Below, piece by piece: positions 1-6,932 of a DNA stretch of 11,583 nt; within the stretch, counting starts at the first letter, position 1, and each line of letters starts with the position of its first letter. The notes under the pieces were generated by a model. The model searched no databases and was not told the DNA's origin. It saw only the letters and a program-made list of their open reading frames with translations. Both the position numbers and the translations under genes were made by a program. Source of the DNA: an uncultured Oscillospiraceae bacterium (GTDB lineage Bacteria; Bacillota_A; Clostridia; Oscillospirales; Oscillospiraceae). Location of the stretch: NCBI GenBank assembly GCA_900769845.1, contig CAAGIF010000184.1, positions 1-11,583 on the forward strand, given 5' to 3'.

Positions 1-193
1 CCAGGGTGAGGACACCGTTATTCTGGCGTTCAATACCGATGAACAGTACCTGAAATTCCGCGCATATAAGTCCTCTACTATTGAAAAGTATCCTGATTCC
101 TATCCCAACGCCTTTACGCTGACACCTGTCACCGGCGGCGCACCTGAGACTCCTACCGAGCCCAAGCCTACTGAACCCACTCCTACTGAGCCT
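1..193 (+). repeat. Direct repeat copy 1 (471-bp period), truncated by window edge
   Basis: Bases 1-193 recur at 472-664 with only scattered substitutions; the first 140 bases differ at two positions (80 and 94). The offset is 471 bp, or 157 codons, so the reading frame is kept. The repeat covers the end of a beta-rich module and the Thr/Pro/Glu linker after it. More copies may lie to the left. Confidence 0.9.
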
Positions 194-1870
194 CAGCCCA
201 CTGAACCCGAGAACCCCTCCGGCTCTAACGGCGAAAAGTACATTCTGACTGCTTCCAACGGAGAGATTCTGGGTCATTTTGACGGCGGTTGGGTTGTTAC
301 CGGCGAATCTGATTCTGCATGGACTGTGACCATTACCAATGGAACTGTAACCCTGCAGGATGCCAACGGCGTATACATTGCTCCCAAGGGTGGCAATAAC
401 AACGGTATTAAGGAAGGCGAGTACAGCTGGAAACTGGTGGACAATAAAGATGGTACTTACTCCTTCCACGGCCAGGGTGAGGACACCGTTATTCTGGCGT
501 TCAATACCGATGAACAGTACCTGAAATTCCGCGCATATAAGTCCTCTACTGTTGAAAAGTATCCCGATTCCTATCCCAACGCCTTTACGCTGACACCTGT
601 CACCGGCGGCGAACCCGAGGATCCCACCGAGCCTAAGCCCACTGAACCCACTCCCACTGAGCCTATCATTCCTCCCAGTGTGGATGCGAACAGTACCCTG
701 GCTGAGCTGGCTGCTGCTGCAAAGGCCCTGGGCAACAACACCTATCTGGACTTTGAGTGCACCATCTCCGGCACTGTAAAGGCTGCGTATAACAATAACG
801 ATGGCACCTACAATGTGCCTATCATCACCTCCGAAGGTCAGGTCAACTGCAACAAGATGACCGGCGACGCAGTAGTTCTGGCAGCTTTGGCAGCCGGCGA
901 TACCGTTTCCGTCAAGGGTAAACTGGGTCTGAATAAGAACGGCGTTCTGGCCTTCAATGGCTGTACTTTGGTATCCCGTACTGCGGGTGATCCTGATGCC
1001 ACCGTACCCACCGAACCCGTTGATAAGCCCGATACTCTGGCAGAGCAGATCGCAGAGGCTAACAAGCTGGCTAACAAGGAGTATCTGGGTTACGAGTCCA
1101 CCATTACCGGCACCATCACCAACGATCCCAAGGCATCCAGCTACAATGAAGGACAGTATGACTTCACTGTTAGCGATGGAACCAACACCATTCGTTGCTA
1201 CTATGTGCCTGTCACCGGCGGTACTCCCGCTAAGGGCGACAAGGTTACCGTTACCGGTAAGCTGACTGCCTACAACGGCGCGGCCCAGTTCGACAGCAAG
1301 GCAAAGGCAACTCTGGGCGCTACCGAGCCCGAGCCCACCGAGCCCGAGCCCACCGAGCCCAAACCCCAGTGCAAGCCCGGCAAACATACCTACGATGATA
1401 TCGTGGACGGCACCTGCAATGTCTGCGGCGTCAAGCGCGAGAATGTTGAGATCCGCCAGGTCGTTCACATGTTCCGTATGTACAACCCCAATACCGGCGA
1501 GCATTTCTACACCGGTTCCACTGTGGAACGGGACAACCTGATCGGTCACGGTTGGCAGTATGAGGGCGTTGGTTTCACCTTCCCGGCAAACACCGGCGCT
1601 CCCGTCTACCGTCTGTTCCAGCCGTCCACCGGTGAGCATCTGTACACCATGGATAAGGCAGAGAAGGAAAAGCTGGAAGCTGAGGGCTGGAACTACGAAG
1701 GCATCGCTTTTAACTCCGCCTATAACACCGAGGCTGTGCAGCACCGTCTGCATAACCCCAACGCCACCGTTGGCGCATATCACTTCACCTTCAGTGAAGA
1801 GGAGAGGCAGAACCTGATCAATGAAGGCTGGGAATACCAGGGCATCGGCTGGTACAGCTGCTTCAAGTAA
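2..1870 (+). CDS. Large secreted modular protein with C-terminal DUF5648 module (5' end outside window)
   Basis: The reading frame is open from base 2 to the TAA at 1868-1870, so the start and any signal peptide lie to the left; 622 residues are visible. The GTG at 326 is internal and not a start. Modules in order: the end of a beta-rich module (to about 139), a Thr/Pro/Glu linker, a full second copy of that module (about 230-610), and another linker. Then come two related OB-fold-like modules of about 95 residues (about 685-985 and 1030-1315). A TEPEP linker and a short C-x(n)-C-x2-C segment (1369-1425) follow, then three roughly 43-residue DUF5648-type repeats (1469-1867). Proteins of this build are normally extracellular, and the DUF5648 part may bind the cell wall or a polymer; no catalytic domain is visible. 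Codon use favours AAC, ACC, AAG and GGT, as in highly expressed genes. Substrate and role are unknown. Confidence 0.85.
   Translation, partial: QGEDTVILAFNTDEQYLKFRAYKSSTIEKYPDSYPNAFTLTPVTGGAPETPTEPKPTEPTPTEPQPTEPENPSGSNGEKYILTASNGEILGHFDGGWVVTGESDSAWTVTITNGTVTLQDANGVYIAPKGGNNNGIKEGEYSWKLVDNKDGTYSFHGQGEDTVILAFNTDEQYLKFRAYKSSTVEKYPDSYPNAFTLTPVTGGEPEDPTEPKPTEPTPTEPIIPPSVDANSTLAELAAAAKALGNNTYLDFECTISGTVKAAYNNNDGTYNVPIITSEGQVNCNKMTGDAVVLAALAAGDTVSVKGKLGLNKNGVLAFNGCTLVSRTAGDPDATVPTEPVDKPDTLAEQIAEANKLANKEYLGYESTITGTITNDPKASSYNEGQYDFTVSDGTNTIRCYYVPVTGGTPAKGDKVTVTGKLTAYNGAAQFDSKAKATLGATEPEPTEPEPTEPKPQCKPGKHTYDDIVDGTCNVCGVKRENVEIRQVVHMFRMYNPNTGEHFYTGSTVERDNLIGHGWQYEGVGFTFPANTGAPVYRLFQPSTGEHLYTMDKAEKEKLEAEGWNYEGIAFNSAYNTEAVQHRLHNPNATVGAYHFTFSEEERQNLINEGWEYQGIGWYSCFK
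472..664 (+). repeat. Direct repeat copy 2 (471-bp period)
   Basis: This is the second copy of the segment at 1-193. The module half is almost unchanged, while the linker half shows mostly third-position changes (CCT/CCC, ACT/ACC). That pattern fits a fairly recent in-frame duplication or ongoing recombination between copies. Confidence 0.9.
1469..1867 (+). repeat. DUF5648-type module, copy A
   Basis: These 133 codons match the module at 8673-9071 at 119 of 133 residues by direct comparison, with high nucleotide identity as well. The module has three internal repeats, each built on a pattern of aromatic-rich start, G-EH-YT, a charged helix and GW-YEGI. It ends both proteins. Confidence 0.9.
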
Positions 1871-1888
1871 GTTCACAACCTAAAACAA

Positions 1889-1924
1889 GAACTCCGCCGT
1901 GCAAACGGCGGAGTTCATTTTCTT
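1889..1924. terminator. Intrinsic terminator, probably bidirectional
   Basis: A perfect 12-bp stem (1889-1900 with 1905-1916) closes a GCAA loop and is followed by ATTTTCTTG on the plus strand. On the minus strand the same stem is followed by TTGTTTTA. It starts 18 nt after the stop of the secreted-protein gene and could also end transcripts of the convergent gene that stops at 1978. Confidence 0.85.
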
Positions 1925-1933
1925 GTTGCTCTT

Positions 1934-1959
1934 TAATCTTGTAAGCAATGACAAGATTA
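1934..1959. other. Inverted repeat between convergent genes
   Basis: A 9-bp perfect stem (TAATCTTGT at 1934-1942 with ACAAGATTA at 1951-1959) has an 8-nt loop. Neither strand has a clear T-run right after it, so it is a weak terminator at best. It may stabilise the 3' end of the minus-strand transcript. Confidence 0.5.
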
Positions 1960-1977
1960 GTTGGGTATCGAGGTGGA

Positions 1978-2814
1978 TCAAAGCGCGTTGCGTAGTGTAC
2001 GGATGCTCCGTATTGCTTTTTCTATGTTATTCAGCACCTTGCGTAGCCGTATTTGAACCATGAGATTTGTGAAAAGGCCTTCGAACAAATAGTTCTGCCA
2101 GGCGCAGGTGTTACTGATATTTGGCCAAATGTCCCGAAGAAGCAGTCTGTCCCGATCCGGTATCTCCAACAGTTCCCAGGTTTGCAAAGCATTTGCAATT
2201 GAGGTTTGCGCCTCATGTACGCAGGCATATTTTGCCACAGTTACACTGCGTTTTTTTCTGGATGTATTGATCAAAGCCAATTTATAGGCGTATGCCAACT
2301 TCTCATGGGCATCCTGGAGGCAGTTAAGAATATAATCATACGCAGAGGCCAGTTCCTGCGGATCCATGGGTTCTTTTTTTCGGATTTCTTCTATTTCTTC
2401 CAATTCTTCTTCCGGGACATCTTCTTCCAAGTCCGCGTCTTCGGCAAGATCCTTAGGCAGAGGAATGCGGTACTTCCGGGCAACTTCCAACAGCAAGTCG
2501 GTCTCACAGGCACAGTACAGCGCGTCAAGATCCTGCTGGGTAAAATGAGGCGCGGACAGGCGAACGGCATTTTCCATAATGCTGTTATCACAGATCAGAC
2601 AGATATCCGACAGGTTTTCCCCGGAAAAGGTAACGCCGGCAGCAAGGGCTTTTTTCAACAAACGCATCGCGCCTTTTTCGTCATCAAAGGCAATGCTTTC
2701 AACTACCTCGATAATCTGGTCGGACGGCCCGTAGGATTCCAATTGGGACATCCGTTTTACTGCTGTGCTGGTAGCCCAGATGCCGATATTATCATAGTAT
2801 TCTTCCCACAGCAA
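1978..2814 (-). CDS. Conserved-looking protein of unknown function, 278 aa, TTG start
   Basis: I do not recognise a family. The frame stays open up to a TTG at 2838, but a strong AGGGAGG (about 2822-2828) sits 8 nt before a second TTG at 2814, so I take 2814 as the start; the upstream TTG would place the ribosome binding site inside the gene. The predicted protein is soluble and mostly helical. It has an N-terminal helical part (1-115), a very acidic Glu/Asp-rich linker (about 121-150), and a C-terminal helical part rich in Arg and Leu (155-278). No signal peptide, membrane segment or catalytic motif is visible. It is a single-gene unit with its own promoter, convergent with the secreted-protein gene. 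Confidence 0.75.
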   Translation of the reverse strand: MLWEEYYDNIGIWATSTAVKRMSQLESYGPSDQIIEVVESIAFDDEKGAMRLLKKALAAGVTFSGENLSDICLICDNSIMENAVRLSAPHFTQQDLDALYCACETDLLLEVARKYRIPLPKDLAEDADLEEDVPEEELEEIEEIRKKEPMDPQELASAYDYILNCLQDAHEKLAYAYKLALINTSRKKRSVTVAKYACVHEAQTSIANALQTWELLEIPDRDRLLLRDIWPNISNTCAWQNYLFEGLFTNLMVQIRLRKVLNNIEKAIRSIRTLRNAL

Positions 2815-2849
2815 GTCGGATACCTCCCTTTTGAACAAGCTTCATGAAT

Positions 2850-2878
2850 ATTCTATCATGTATTTTTGACGCAGGCAA
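2850..2878 (-). promoter_or_regulatory. Sigma-A-type promoter of the 278-aa gene
   Basis: Read on the minus strand, TTGCCT (2873-2878), a 17-bp spacer and TAGAAT (2850-2855). This places the transcript start near 2843, about 30 nt before the chosen TTG start, which supports the 2814 start. Confidence 0.55.
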
Positions 2879-2962
2879 TATCTCCAATATGCAGATAGGG
2901 GCGCAGTTTCTGCTGAATAATCAGAGCGCGACAACACAACTGAGTGAAACCAAACTGTCGAC

Positions 2963-2997
2963 AAAATAGGGGGTGTTGCAGCAACACCCCCTATTTT
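2963..2997 (-). terminator. Intrinsic terminator of the M13 peptidase gene
   Basis: A near-perfect palindrome pairs 2963-2979 with 2981-2997, giving a 16-17 bp stem with a CAG-centred tip, GC-rich near the tip and A/T-rich at the base. On the minus strand it ends in TATTTTG. It begins 22 nt downstream of the peptidase stop codon. Confidence 0.85.
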
Positions 2998-3019
2998 ACA
3001 GAAAAGACAAATGATGATA

Positions 3020-4918
3020 TTACCAAATAACCACTCTCTTGGAGGGGGCCAGGTACATGCCGTCGGACTTCTTTACATGGAAGGTTGCGTACCATTCGGG
3101 GAAGTTTCTGGGAGGCATATTGGCCCGGAGGTAGCAGGGACCGTGGACATCCACCTGCAGCAGCAGAGCCTGGTATTCGGGTTTTGCCTTCTGACACCAA
3201 ACGCGAGCCCAGTTGGCAAAATATTCCTCGAAGGAAACATTCTCGGAATGGGACATAATGTCCAGGGTTACCGCCATGCCGCCGTTGTCGGCGATGTTTT
3301 CGCTGACGGTAAACTTGCCGTTGACAGTGCCCCAGGGCAGCTCAATGCCGTCGAACTGCTTGATCATGGCATTGACCTTCTTGTTGAACTTCCGCTCATC
3401 GGCCTTGGTCCACCAGTTGTTCAGGTTGCCCAGCTCGTCGCACTTGGCGCCGTTGGAGTCAAATGCGTGGGAGATCTCGTGACCGATCACAGCGCCGATG
3501 CCGCCTAAGTTTTCGCTTCTGGTCTGATGGATGGAATAGAAGGGAGCCTGCAGAATAGCGGCGGGGAAGGTAATGTCATTGACAAAGGGGTCGTAGCAGG
3601 CGTTGACCATGTGTCCGGGCATTGCCCAGTGGGTGCGGTCCACTTCCTTGTTCAGCTTGGCGAAGTTATCCTCCATGCGGATCTTTCTCAAAGAGGATAC
3701 GATGTCAAAGAGGGACTTGCTCTTGTCAAAATCCATCTTGCTGTAGATTTCCTCTACCCGGTCGGGGTAGGCAAGTTTCAGACCCATCTTGGAAAGCTTC
3801 AGGATAGCCTTGTCCTTGGTTGCCTGCTCCAGAATGTCATTGGTTTCGATCCGCTTCTGATAGGTGGCAACGATCTGCTTGACGATCTCAGTGATATCCT
3901 TCTTGGCTTCCTCGCCAAAATACTTTTCTCCGTAGTAAAGACCCACGGGTTCACTGTACATGGAGGATGCCAGCTGATAGGCAAACTTCTCGGGAGAGGA
4001 ATTGGCGGCAATGCCGGAGAGGGCTCTGCGGAAGCCGCCGCCCAGATCCCGCAGCTCTTCAGACAGCAGGCTGCAGCTGCCAACAAGCGTCAGCACATAG
4101 GCCCACTTCTTGTACATTTCAAAGGTGTCCTGATTAAAGACTTTTTTGAAGTTCTTGAAATACCGGGGCTCTGCTACGATGATTTCCTCGGGGACAAAGC
4201 CAAACAGATCGGCAAGCAGCTTTTTCAGGTTCATGGGCTTGACCATACCTGCCACTCTGCCGGTTCTCATGGGGTTGTACATCTTGGTGTACTCGGACCA
4301 CTCTTCGCTGGTCTTGACATACTGGGCGACCAGGGCGTCGAAGGCCAAAGTATCCTTGATCAGCGCATCGCAGGTCTCCTCGTCGTGACCGGCAATGGCC
4401 AGGATCTGCTTTGCAAAACCGCTCCACAGATTCAGCAGCATATCTTTCTGCTGCTCCTTACCCTCCGCGTAGTAGGAGGCGTCGGGAAGGATCACGCTGG
4501 GGCCCTGAATCATCACGCAGTGGTGGGTGGTGTCCTTCATGTTGGGCTCTACCATAATGCTCATGGGCATGGCGATACCCTTAAGGATCAGTTCCTTTGC
4601 GTGGAGGTTGAAGCTACGCAGGGTGCCCAGCTTCTTGAGGATGGCCAGGTTCTTCAGCGCGGGCTTAATGCCGTGCTTTTTCTTTCTTTTGACATCCTTG
4701 GCCAGAGTATACAGAGTGCAGGCTCTTGCCAGATGCTCATTAGGATAGGAGGCATCCTTACACATGGCGTTAAATTCGCCGATCATCAGCTTTTCCACAT
4801 CGGTGCTGAGGGTGGCAAAACCACCTGCCATAGGCATGTCGTCGGGAATTACCAGTTCGTTGAGCTTGTCCTGGTTGACATAGGTGTACAGATCATCTTG
4901 AATTCGAATCTTTTCCAT
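3020..4918 (-). CDS. pepO: M13-family zinc metallopeptidase (PepO/neprilysin-like endopeptidase)
   Basis: 632 residues, the usual full length for bacterial M13 peptidases, which cut oligopeptides with a water molecule activated by zinc. Landmarks: the substrate-binding NACYDP (439-444) with FPAAILQAPF (451-460); the zinc motif HEISH (480-484), with H480 and H484 as ligands and E481 as the catalytic base; ENIAD (540-544), with third ligand E540 and D544 orienting a histidine; and H592 to R598 (HGPCYLR), the transition-state histidine and substrate-carboxylate arginine region. The typical C-terminal tryptophan is present. There is no signal peptide or N-terminal membrane anchor, so it is probably cytoplasmic like lactococcal PepO, unlike the animal enzymes. 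AAGGAG lies 6-7 nt before the ATG. It is a single-gene unit with its own promoter and terminator. The family assignment is secure; natural substrates are unknown. Confidence 0.97.
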   Translation of the reverse strand: MEKIRIQDDLYTYVNQDKLNELVIPDDMPMAGGFATLSTDVEKLMIGEFNAMCKDASYPNEHLARACTLYTLAKDVKRKKKHGIKPALKNLAILKKLGTLRSFNLHAKELILKGIAMPMSIMVEPNMKDTTHHCVMIQGPSVILPDASYYAEGKEQQKDMLLNLWSGFAKQILAIAGHDEETCDALIKDTLAFDALVAQYVKTSEEWSEYTKMYNPMRTGRVAGMVKPMNLKKLLADLFGFVPEEIIVAEPRYFKNFKKVFNQDTFEMYKKWAYVLTLVGSCSLLSEELRDLGGGFRRALSGIAANSSPEKFAYQLASSMYSEPVGLYYGEKYFGEEAKKDITEIVKQIVATYQKRIETNDILEQATKDKAILKLSKMGLKLAYPDRVEEIYSKMDFDKSKSLFDIVSSLRKIRMEDNFAKLNKEVDRTHWAMPGHMVNACYDPFVNDITFPAAILQAPFYSIHQTRSENLGGIGAVIGHEISHAFDSNGAKCDELGNLNNWWTKADERKFNKKVNAMIKQFDGIELPWGTVNGKFTVSENIADNGGMAVTLDIMSHSENVSFEEYFANWARVWCQKAKPEYQALLLQVDVHGPCYLRANMPPRNFPEWYATFHVKKSDGMYLAPSKRVVIW

Positions 4919-4964
4919 GATTATCTCCTTTACAATGCGTAATTATGATTAAATCACTATTTTA

Positions 4965-4993
4965 TTTATACCATAGGGAGCAAATCTTGTAAA
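4965..4993 (-). promoter_or_regulatory. Sigma-A-type promoter of pepO
   Basis: On the minus strand, TTTACA (4988-4993), a 17-bp spacer and TATAAA (4965-4970). Each hexamer matches consensus at five of six positions. The predicted transcript start near 4958 leaves a leader of about 40 nt before the ATG at 4918. Confidence 0.7.
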
Positions 4994-5088
4994 TAGAAAT
5001 CTGCGGGCCGCATGGGGTGGGAGAGGATTGCGCCCCGGAAAAGAAATGCCAACAACCGACAATTCTGCTGCAAATCTGACAAACTCCG

Positions 5089-5117
5089 TTGTATTCTCTG
5101 CCGGACTGTGCTATCAT
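5089..5117 (+). promoter_or_regulatory. Probable extended -10 promoter of the ZIP transporter gene
   Basis: A weak -35 (TTGTAT, 5089-5094), a 17-bp spacer ending in TGC, and a -10 of TATCAT (5112-5117). The TGn just upstream of the -10 compensates for the poor -35. The leader would be about 27 nt long. No obvious metal-regulator operator is visible. Confidence 0.5.
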
Positions 5118-5150
5118 AGAAACAAATCGCGAACAGGAGACAGAAAGACA

Positions 5151-5987
5151 ATGGGCATTATAGAAACCCTGATCATTACCACTGCCGTGGCGGGTGTATG
5201 CGGCACAGGCCTGGGCGGCCTCATCGGCGCCATGCTGCAAAAGGATTCTAAACGGACAGTCAGCCTGCTGCTTAGTTTTGCGGGGGGTGTTATGCTGAGT
5301 GTGGTCTGCTTTGATTTGGTCACAGAGGCTATCGAAACCAATGTGAGAATCTGGGTCGTTGTGGGAGCCATTGCGTTCGGTGTGGCGGTTACCTATTTTC
5401 TGAACTATCTTATCGACCGGAAAACCAACCCGGAAGTCCCCCATATTGATGAGAACCATCCCAAAACAGCGGACGATCTGGATGAGCTGATCCACAGTGA
5501 CCATTTCCGGGAGCATCATGCCCGGCAGGACAGCAAGTTCGGACTGTTCGTGGCGGGGGTTGTCATGGCCTGCGCCATTGCGCTGCATAATGTACCGGAG
5601 GGTATGACCATCGGCGCATCCTATGCCAGCAACGACGGCGCCATGGGCGGCGCAGCGCTGGTTTTGGCGGTGCTGATCGGTCTGCACAACATCCCGGAGG
5701 GCATGGCGGTTTCTGTTCCGCTGATCAGCGGCGGCATGACCAGGTGGAAGGCGGTTCTGATCACAGCGGCTTCCGGCATTCCCACGATCCTGGGCGCGCT
5801 GCTTGGCTATCTGCTGGGGGAGATCGGGCCTATGGGACTGACTTTGAGTCTGGGCTTTGCCAGCGGCGCAATGCTGTATGTGGTATTTGGCGAGATCCTG
5901 CCCCAGTCGATCCTGATGTATCACAGCAAGCTGCCTGCTTTTTCCGCTATCGCGGGTATTCTGGTGGGACTTTTGATCATTTTCTGA
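5151..5987 (+). CDS. ZIP-family divalent metal transporter
   Basis: A 278-residue polytopic membrane protein. ZIP transporters import zinc, iron or manganese into the cytoplasm; the exact metal cannot be read from sequence. Hydrophobic segments lie at about 5-28, 38-58, 67-89, 130-157, 165-192, 200-223, 229-250 and 260-278, giving the eight-helix ZIP layout. The two metal-site signatures are HNVPEG (146-151) and HNIPEG (179-184) on helices 4 and 5. The cytoplasmic loop between helices 3 and 4 is rich in His, Asp and Glu (about 98-123), as is common in the family. The frame is open upstream to about 5028, but the ATG at 5151 is preceded by CAGGAG and matches the usual N-terminus. It converges with the HTH-desulfoferrodoxin gene and shares its terminator. 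Confidence 0.95.
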   Translation: MGIIETLIITTAVAGVCGTGLGGLIGAMLQKDSKRTVSLLLSFAGGVMLSVVCFDLVTEAIETNVRIWVVVGAIAFGVAVTYFLNYLIDRKTNPEVPHIDENHPKTADDLDELIHSDHFREHHARQDSKFGLFVAGVVMACAIALHNVPEGMTIGASYASNDGAMGGAALVLAVLIGLHNIPEGMAVSVPLISGGMTRWKAVLITAASGIPTILGALLGYLLGEIGPMGLTLSLGFASGAMLYVVFGEILPQSILMYHSKLPAFSAIAGILVGLLIIF

Positions 5988-5996
5988 GAATAAAAC

Positions 5997-6047
5997 AGAG
6001 GACGCAGGGAAAGGAAGTTCCTTCTTCCAATCCTGCGTCCTCTTTTT
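5997..6047. terminator. Bidirectional intrinsic terminator between convergent genes
   Basis: A 12-bp stem pairs 5997-6008 with 6032-6043. It encloses a partly self-paired loop (GGAA...TTCC) and is followed by TTTTTG on the plus strand. On the minus strand it is followed by GTTTTATT. It lies 10 nt after the ZIP stop and about 55 nt after the stop of the convergent regulator gene. Confidence 0.85.
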
Positions 6048-6097
6048 GTTGTGTGTTTTGCTGTTCATGGGTTTCCGGGCGCCGGGGAATTTGCAAA

Positions 6098-6682
6098 TTA
6101 TATCTTTTTTTGGAACAGTCCGTGCCGGTTGCAGCAATAATACAAATATCCCATTCCCCGCAGTTGCAGCCGGGTCTGAGCATTGCCTTCCGGATAGAGT
6201 TTCACCATTTGAATCCGGTCTGAGGTGACGAATGCCACGAAGGAAAGGAAATGCGCTTTTGTCATGGGGTGGTGGACGGTGATAAAATGTTCGTCCTCCA
6301 CATTTTCAATCGTTACCGCATGGTTGTTGTCCGCCTCTTCTGCTTCCAGAGAAGGCAGTGTGATCCCGCAGCAGCTCACCACAGCGTTTCCCAGCGCGTG
6401 GATGGCGTTGCCACAGATGGGGCAGACATAGAACTTAGACCGCAGCATATTGGCGGAGACGTTTTTGTTGGTGATATGCTCGCCGTTCATCAGTTCAATG
6501 ACGGAGATGCCCAGCGCCTGGGCGAGGGGCTGCAGCAGGCTGATATCCGGCAGTCCCTTGGCGGTTTCCCACTTGGAGACAGTCTTACTGCTGACACCGA
6601 TTCTCTCAGCCAGTTCCGCCTGGGTCATGTTTCGCGTTTCCCGAAGCTGCCTGATGGTCATTCCGGTCACATAGGTATTCAT
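6098..6682 (-). CDS. XRE-family HTH regulator fused to a two-iron desulfoferrodoxin (superoxide reductase) domain
   Basis: 194 residues. Residues 8-62 form an XRE helix-turn-helix (MTQAELAERIGVSSKTVSKW at 19-38). Residues 85-107 carry a desulforedoxin-type FeCys4 site: C87, C90, C104, C105 (C-x2-C...CC). Residues 115-190 form a superoxide-reductase domain with the five square-pyramidal iron ligands recognisable as H121, H138 (in HPM), H144, C184 and H187 (in CNRHG). In canonical enzymes a Glu-Lys pair precedes the first histidine; here it is Asn119-Asn120. The likely role is a redox- or superoxide-responsive DNA-binding protein, possibly also an enzyme. The upstream ATG at 6736 is less likely because AAAGGAAG sits 8 nt before the ATG at 6682. 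Divergent from the 713-residue secreted protein, which may be a target. The architecture is, from memory, known but uncommon among superoxide reductases. Confidence 0.9.
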   Translation of the reverse strand: MNTYVTGMTIRQLRETRNMTQAELAERIGVSSKTVSKWETAKGLPDISLLQPLAQALGISVIELMNGEHITNKNVSANMLRSKFYVCPICGNAIHALGNAVVSCCGITLPSLEAEEADNNHAVTIENVEDEHFITVHHPMTKAHFLSFVAFVTSDRIQMVKLYPEGNAQTRLQLRGMGYLYYCCNRHGLFQKKI

Positions 6683-6707
6683 GGATGCCACTTCCTTTCC
6701 TGGGGAA

Positions 6708-6736
6708 AACATACCACGAAACCGGCGGAAAGGCAA
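6708..6736 (-). promoter_or_regulatory. Possible promoter of the HTH-desulfoferrodoxin gene
   Basis: On the minus strand, TTGCCT (6731-6736), a 17-bp spacer ending in TGG (extended -10) and TATGTT (6708-6713). Both hexamers match consensus at four of six positions. The transcript would start near 6701, leaving a leader of about 20 nt that still contains the ribosome binding site. Confidence 0.4.
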
Positions 6737-6792
6737 CCTGCGTATCGTAGATTGGCTTTCGTTTCTGTAATATTTATGATTTCGGACACAAT

Positions 6793-6823
6793 TAACCGGT
6801 CAACGGTCACCCCTTAACGGGGG
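6793..6823. promoter_or_regulatory. Repeat-rich segment in the divergent intergenic region, possible operator
   Basis: The segment lies between the two divergent promoters. It contains a near-palindrome TTAACCGGTCAA (6793-6804), two direct CGGTCA repeats 7 bp apart (6797-6802 and 6804-6809), and a CCCC...GGGG inverted repeat (6810-6823). These are plausible sites for the HTH protein encoded next door, but nothing in the sequence proves binding. Confidence 0.3.
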
Positions 6824-6842
6824 CTACGGCAGAGGAAACGGC

Positions 6843-6870
6843 TTGATTTTGCCTGTAAATGCGGTATAAT
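6843..6870 (+). promoter_or_regulatory. Promoter of the 713-aa secreted protein
   Basis: TTGATT (6843-6848), a 16-bp spacer and a perfect TATAAT (6865-6870). The transcript start would be near 6877, leaving a leader of about 56 nt. Imperfect direct repeats flank the -10: AAACGGCTTGAT (from 6837) and AAACGGTTCAAT (from 6884). Confidence 0.65.
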
Positions 6871-6932
6871 GGTAAACAAAGAAAACGGTTCAATCTGCGA
6901 TATGGATATTTTACGAAGAACGGGGGATTGTC

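Noticed and set aside
601..1370. Regular CCTACTGAGCC-like repeats as a possible CRISPR or satellite
   Set aside because: They are in-frame Thr/Pro/Glu linkers of a secreted protein with no spacers of constant length.
1934..1959. Attachment site or small RNA gene
   Set aside because: Only a 9-bp inverted repeat is visible, with no integrase, tRNA end or promoter beside it.
2206..2847. A 213-codon plus-strand frame antisense to the 278-aa gene
   Set aside because: Phe-rich translation arising opposite the Glu/Lys-rich linker, with no supporting start site. The minus strand has a promoter and ribosome binding site.
3527..4942. A 471-codon open frame on the plus strand antisense to pepO
   Set aside because: The minus strand encodes an intact M13 peptidase with all motifs, promoter and terminator, so the plus frame is a shadow.
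5028..5150. Longer N-terminus for the ZIP transporter
   Set aside because: The extra residues are polar and unlike the family, and the promoter and ribosome binding site lie inside this stretch.
4962..6137. A 391-codon minus-strand frame across the ZIP transporter gene
   Set aside because: Low-complexity His/Gln/Arg-rich translation, runs through two terminators, and opposes a clear ZIP gene.
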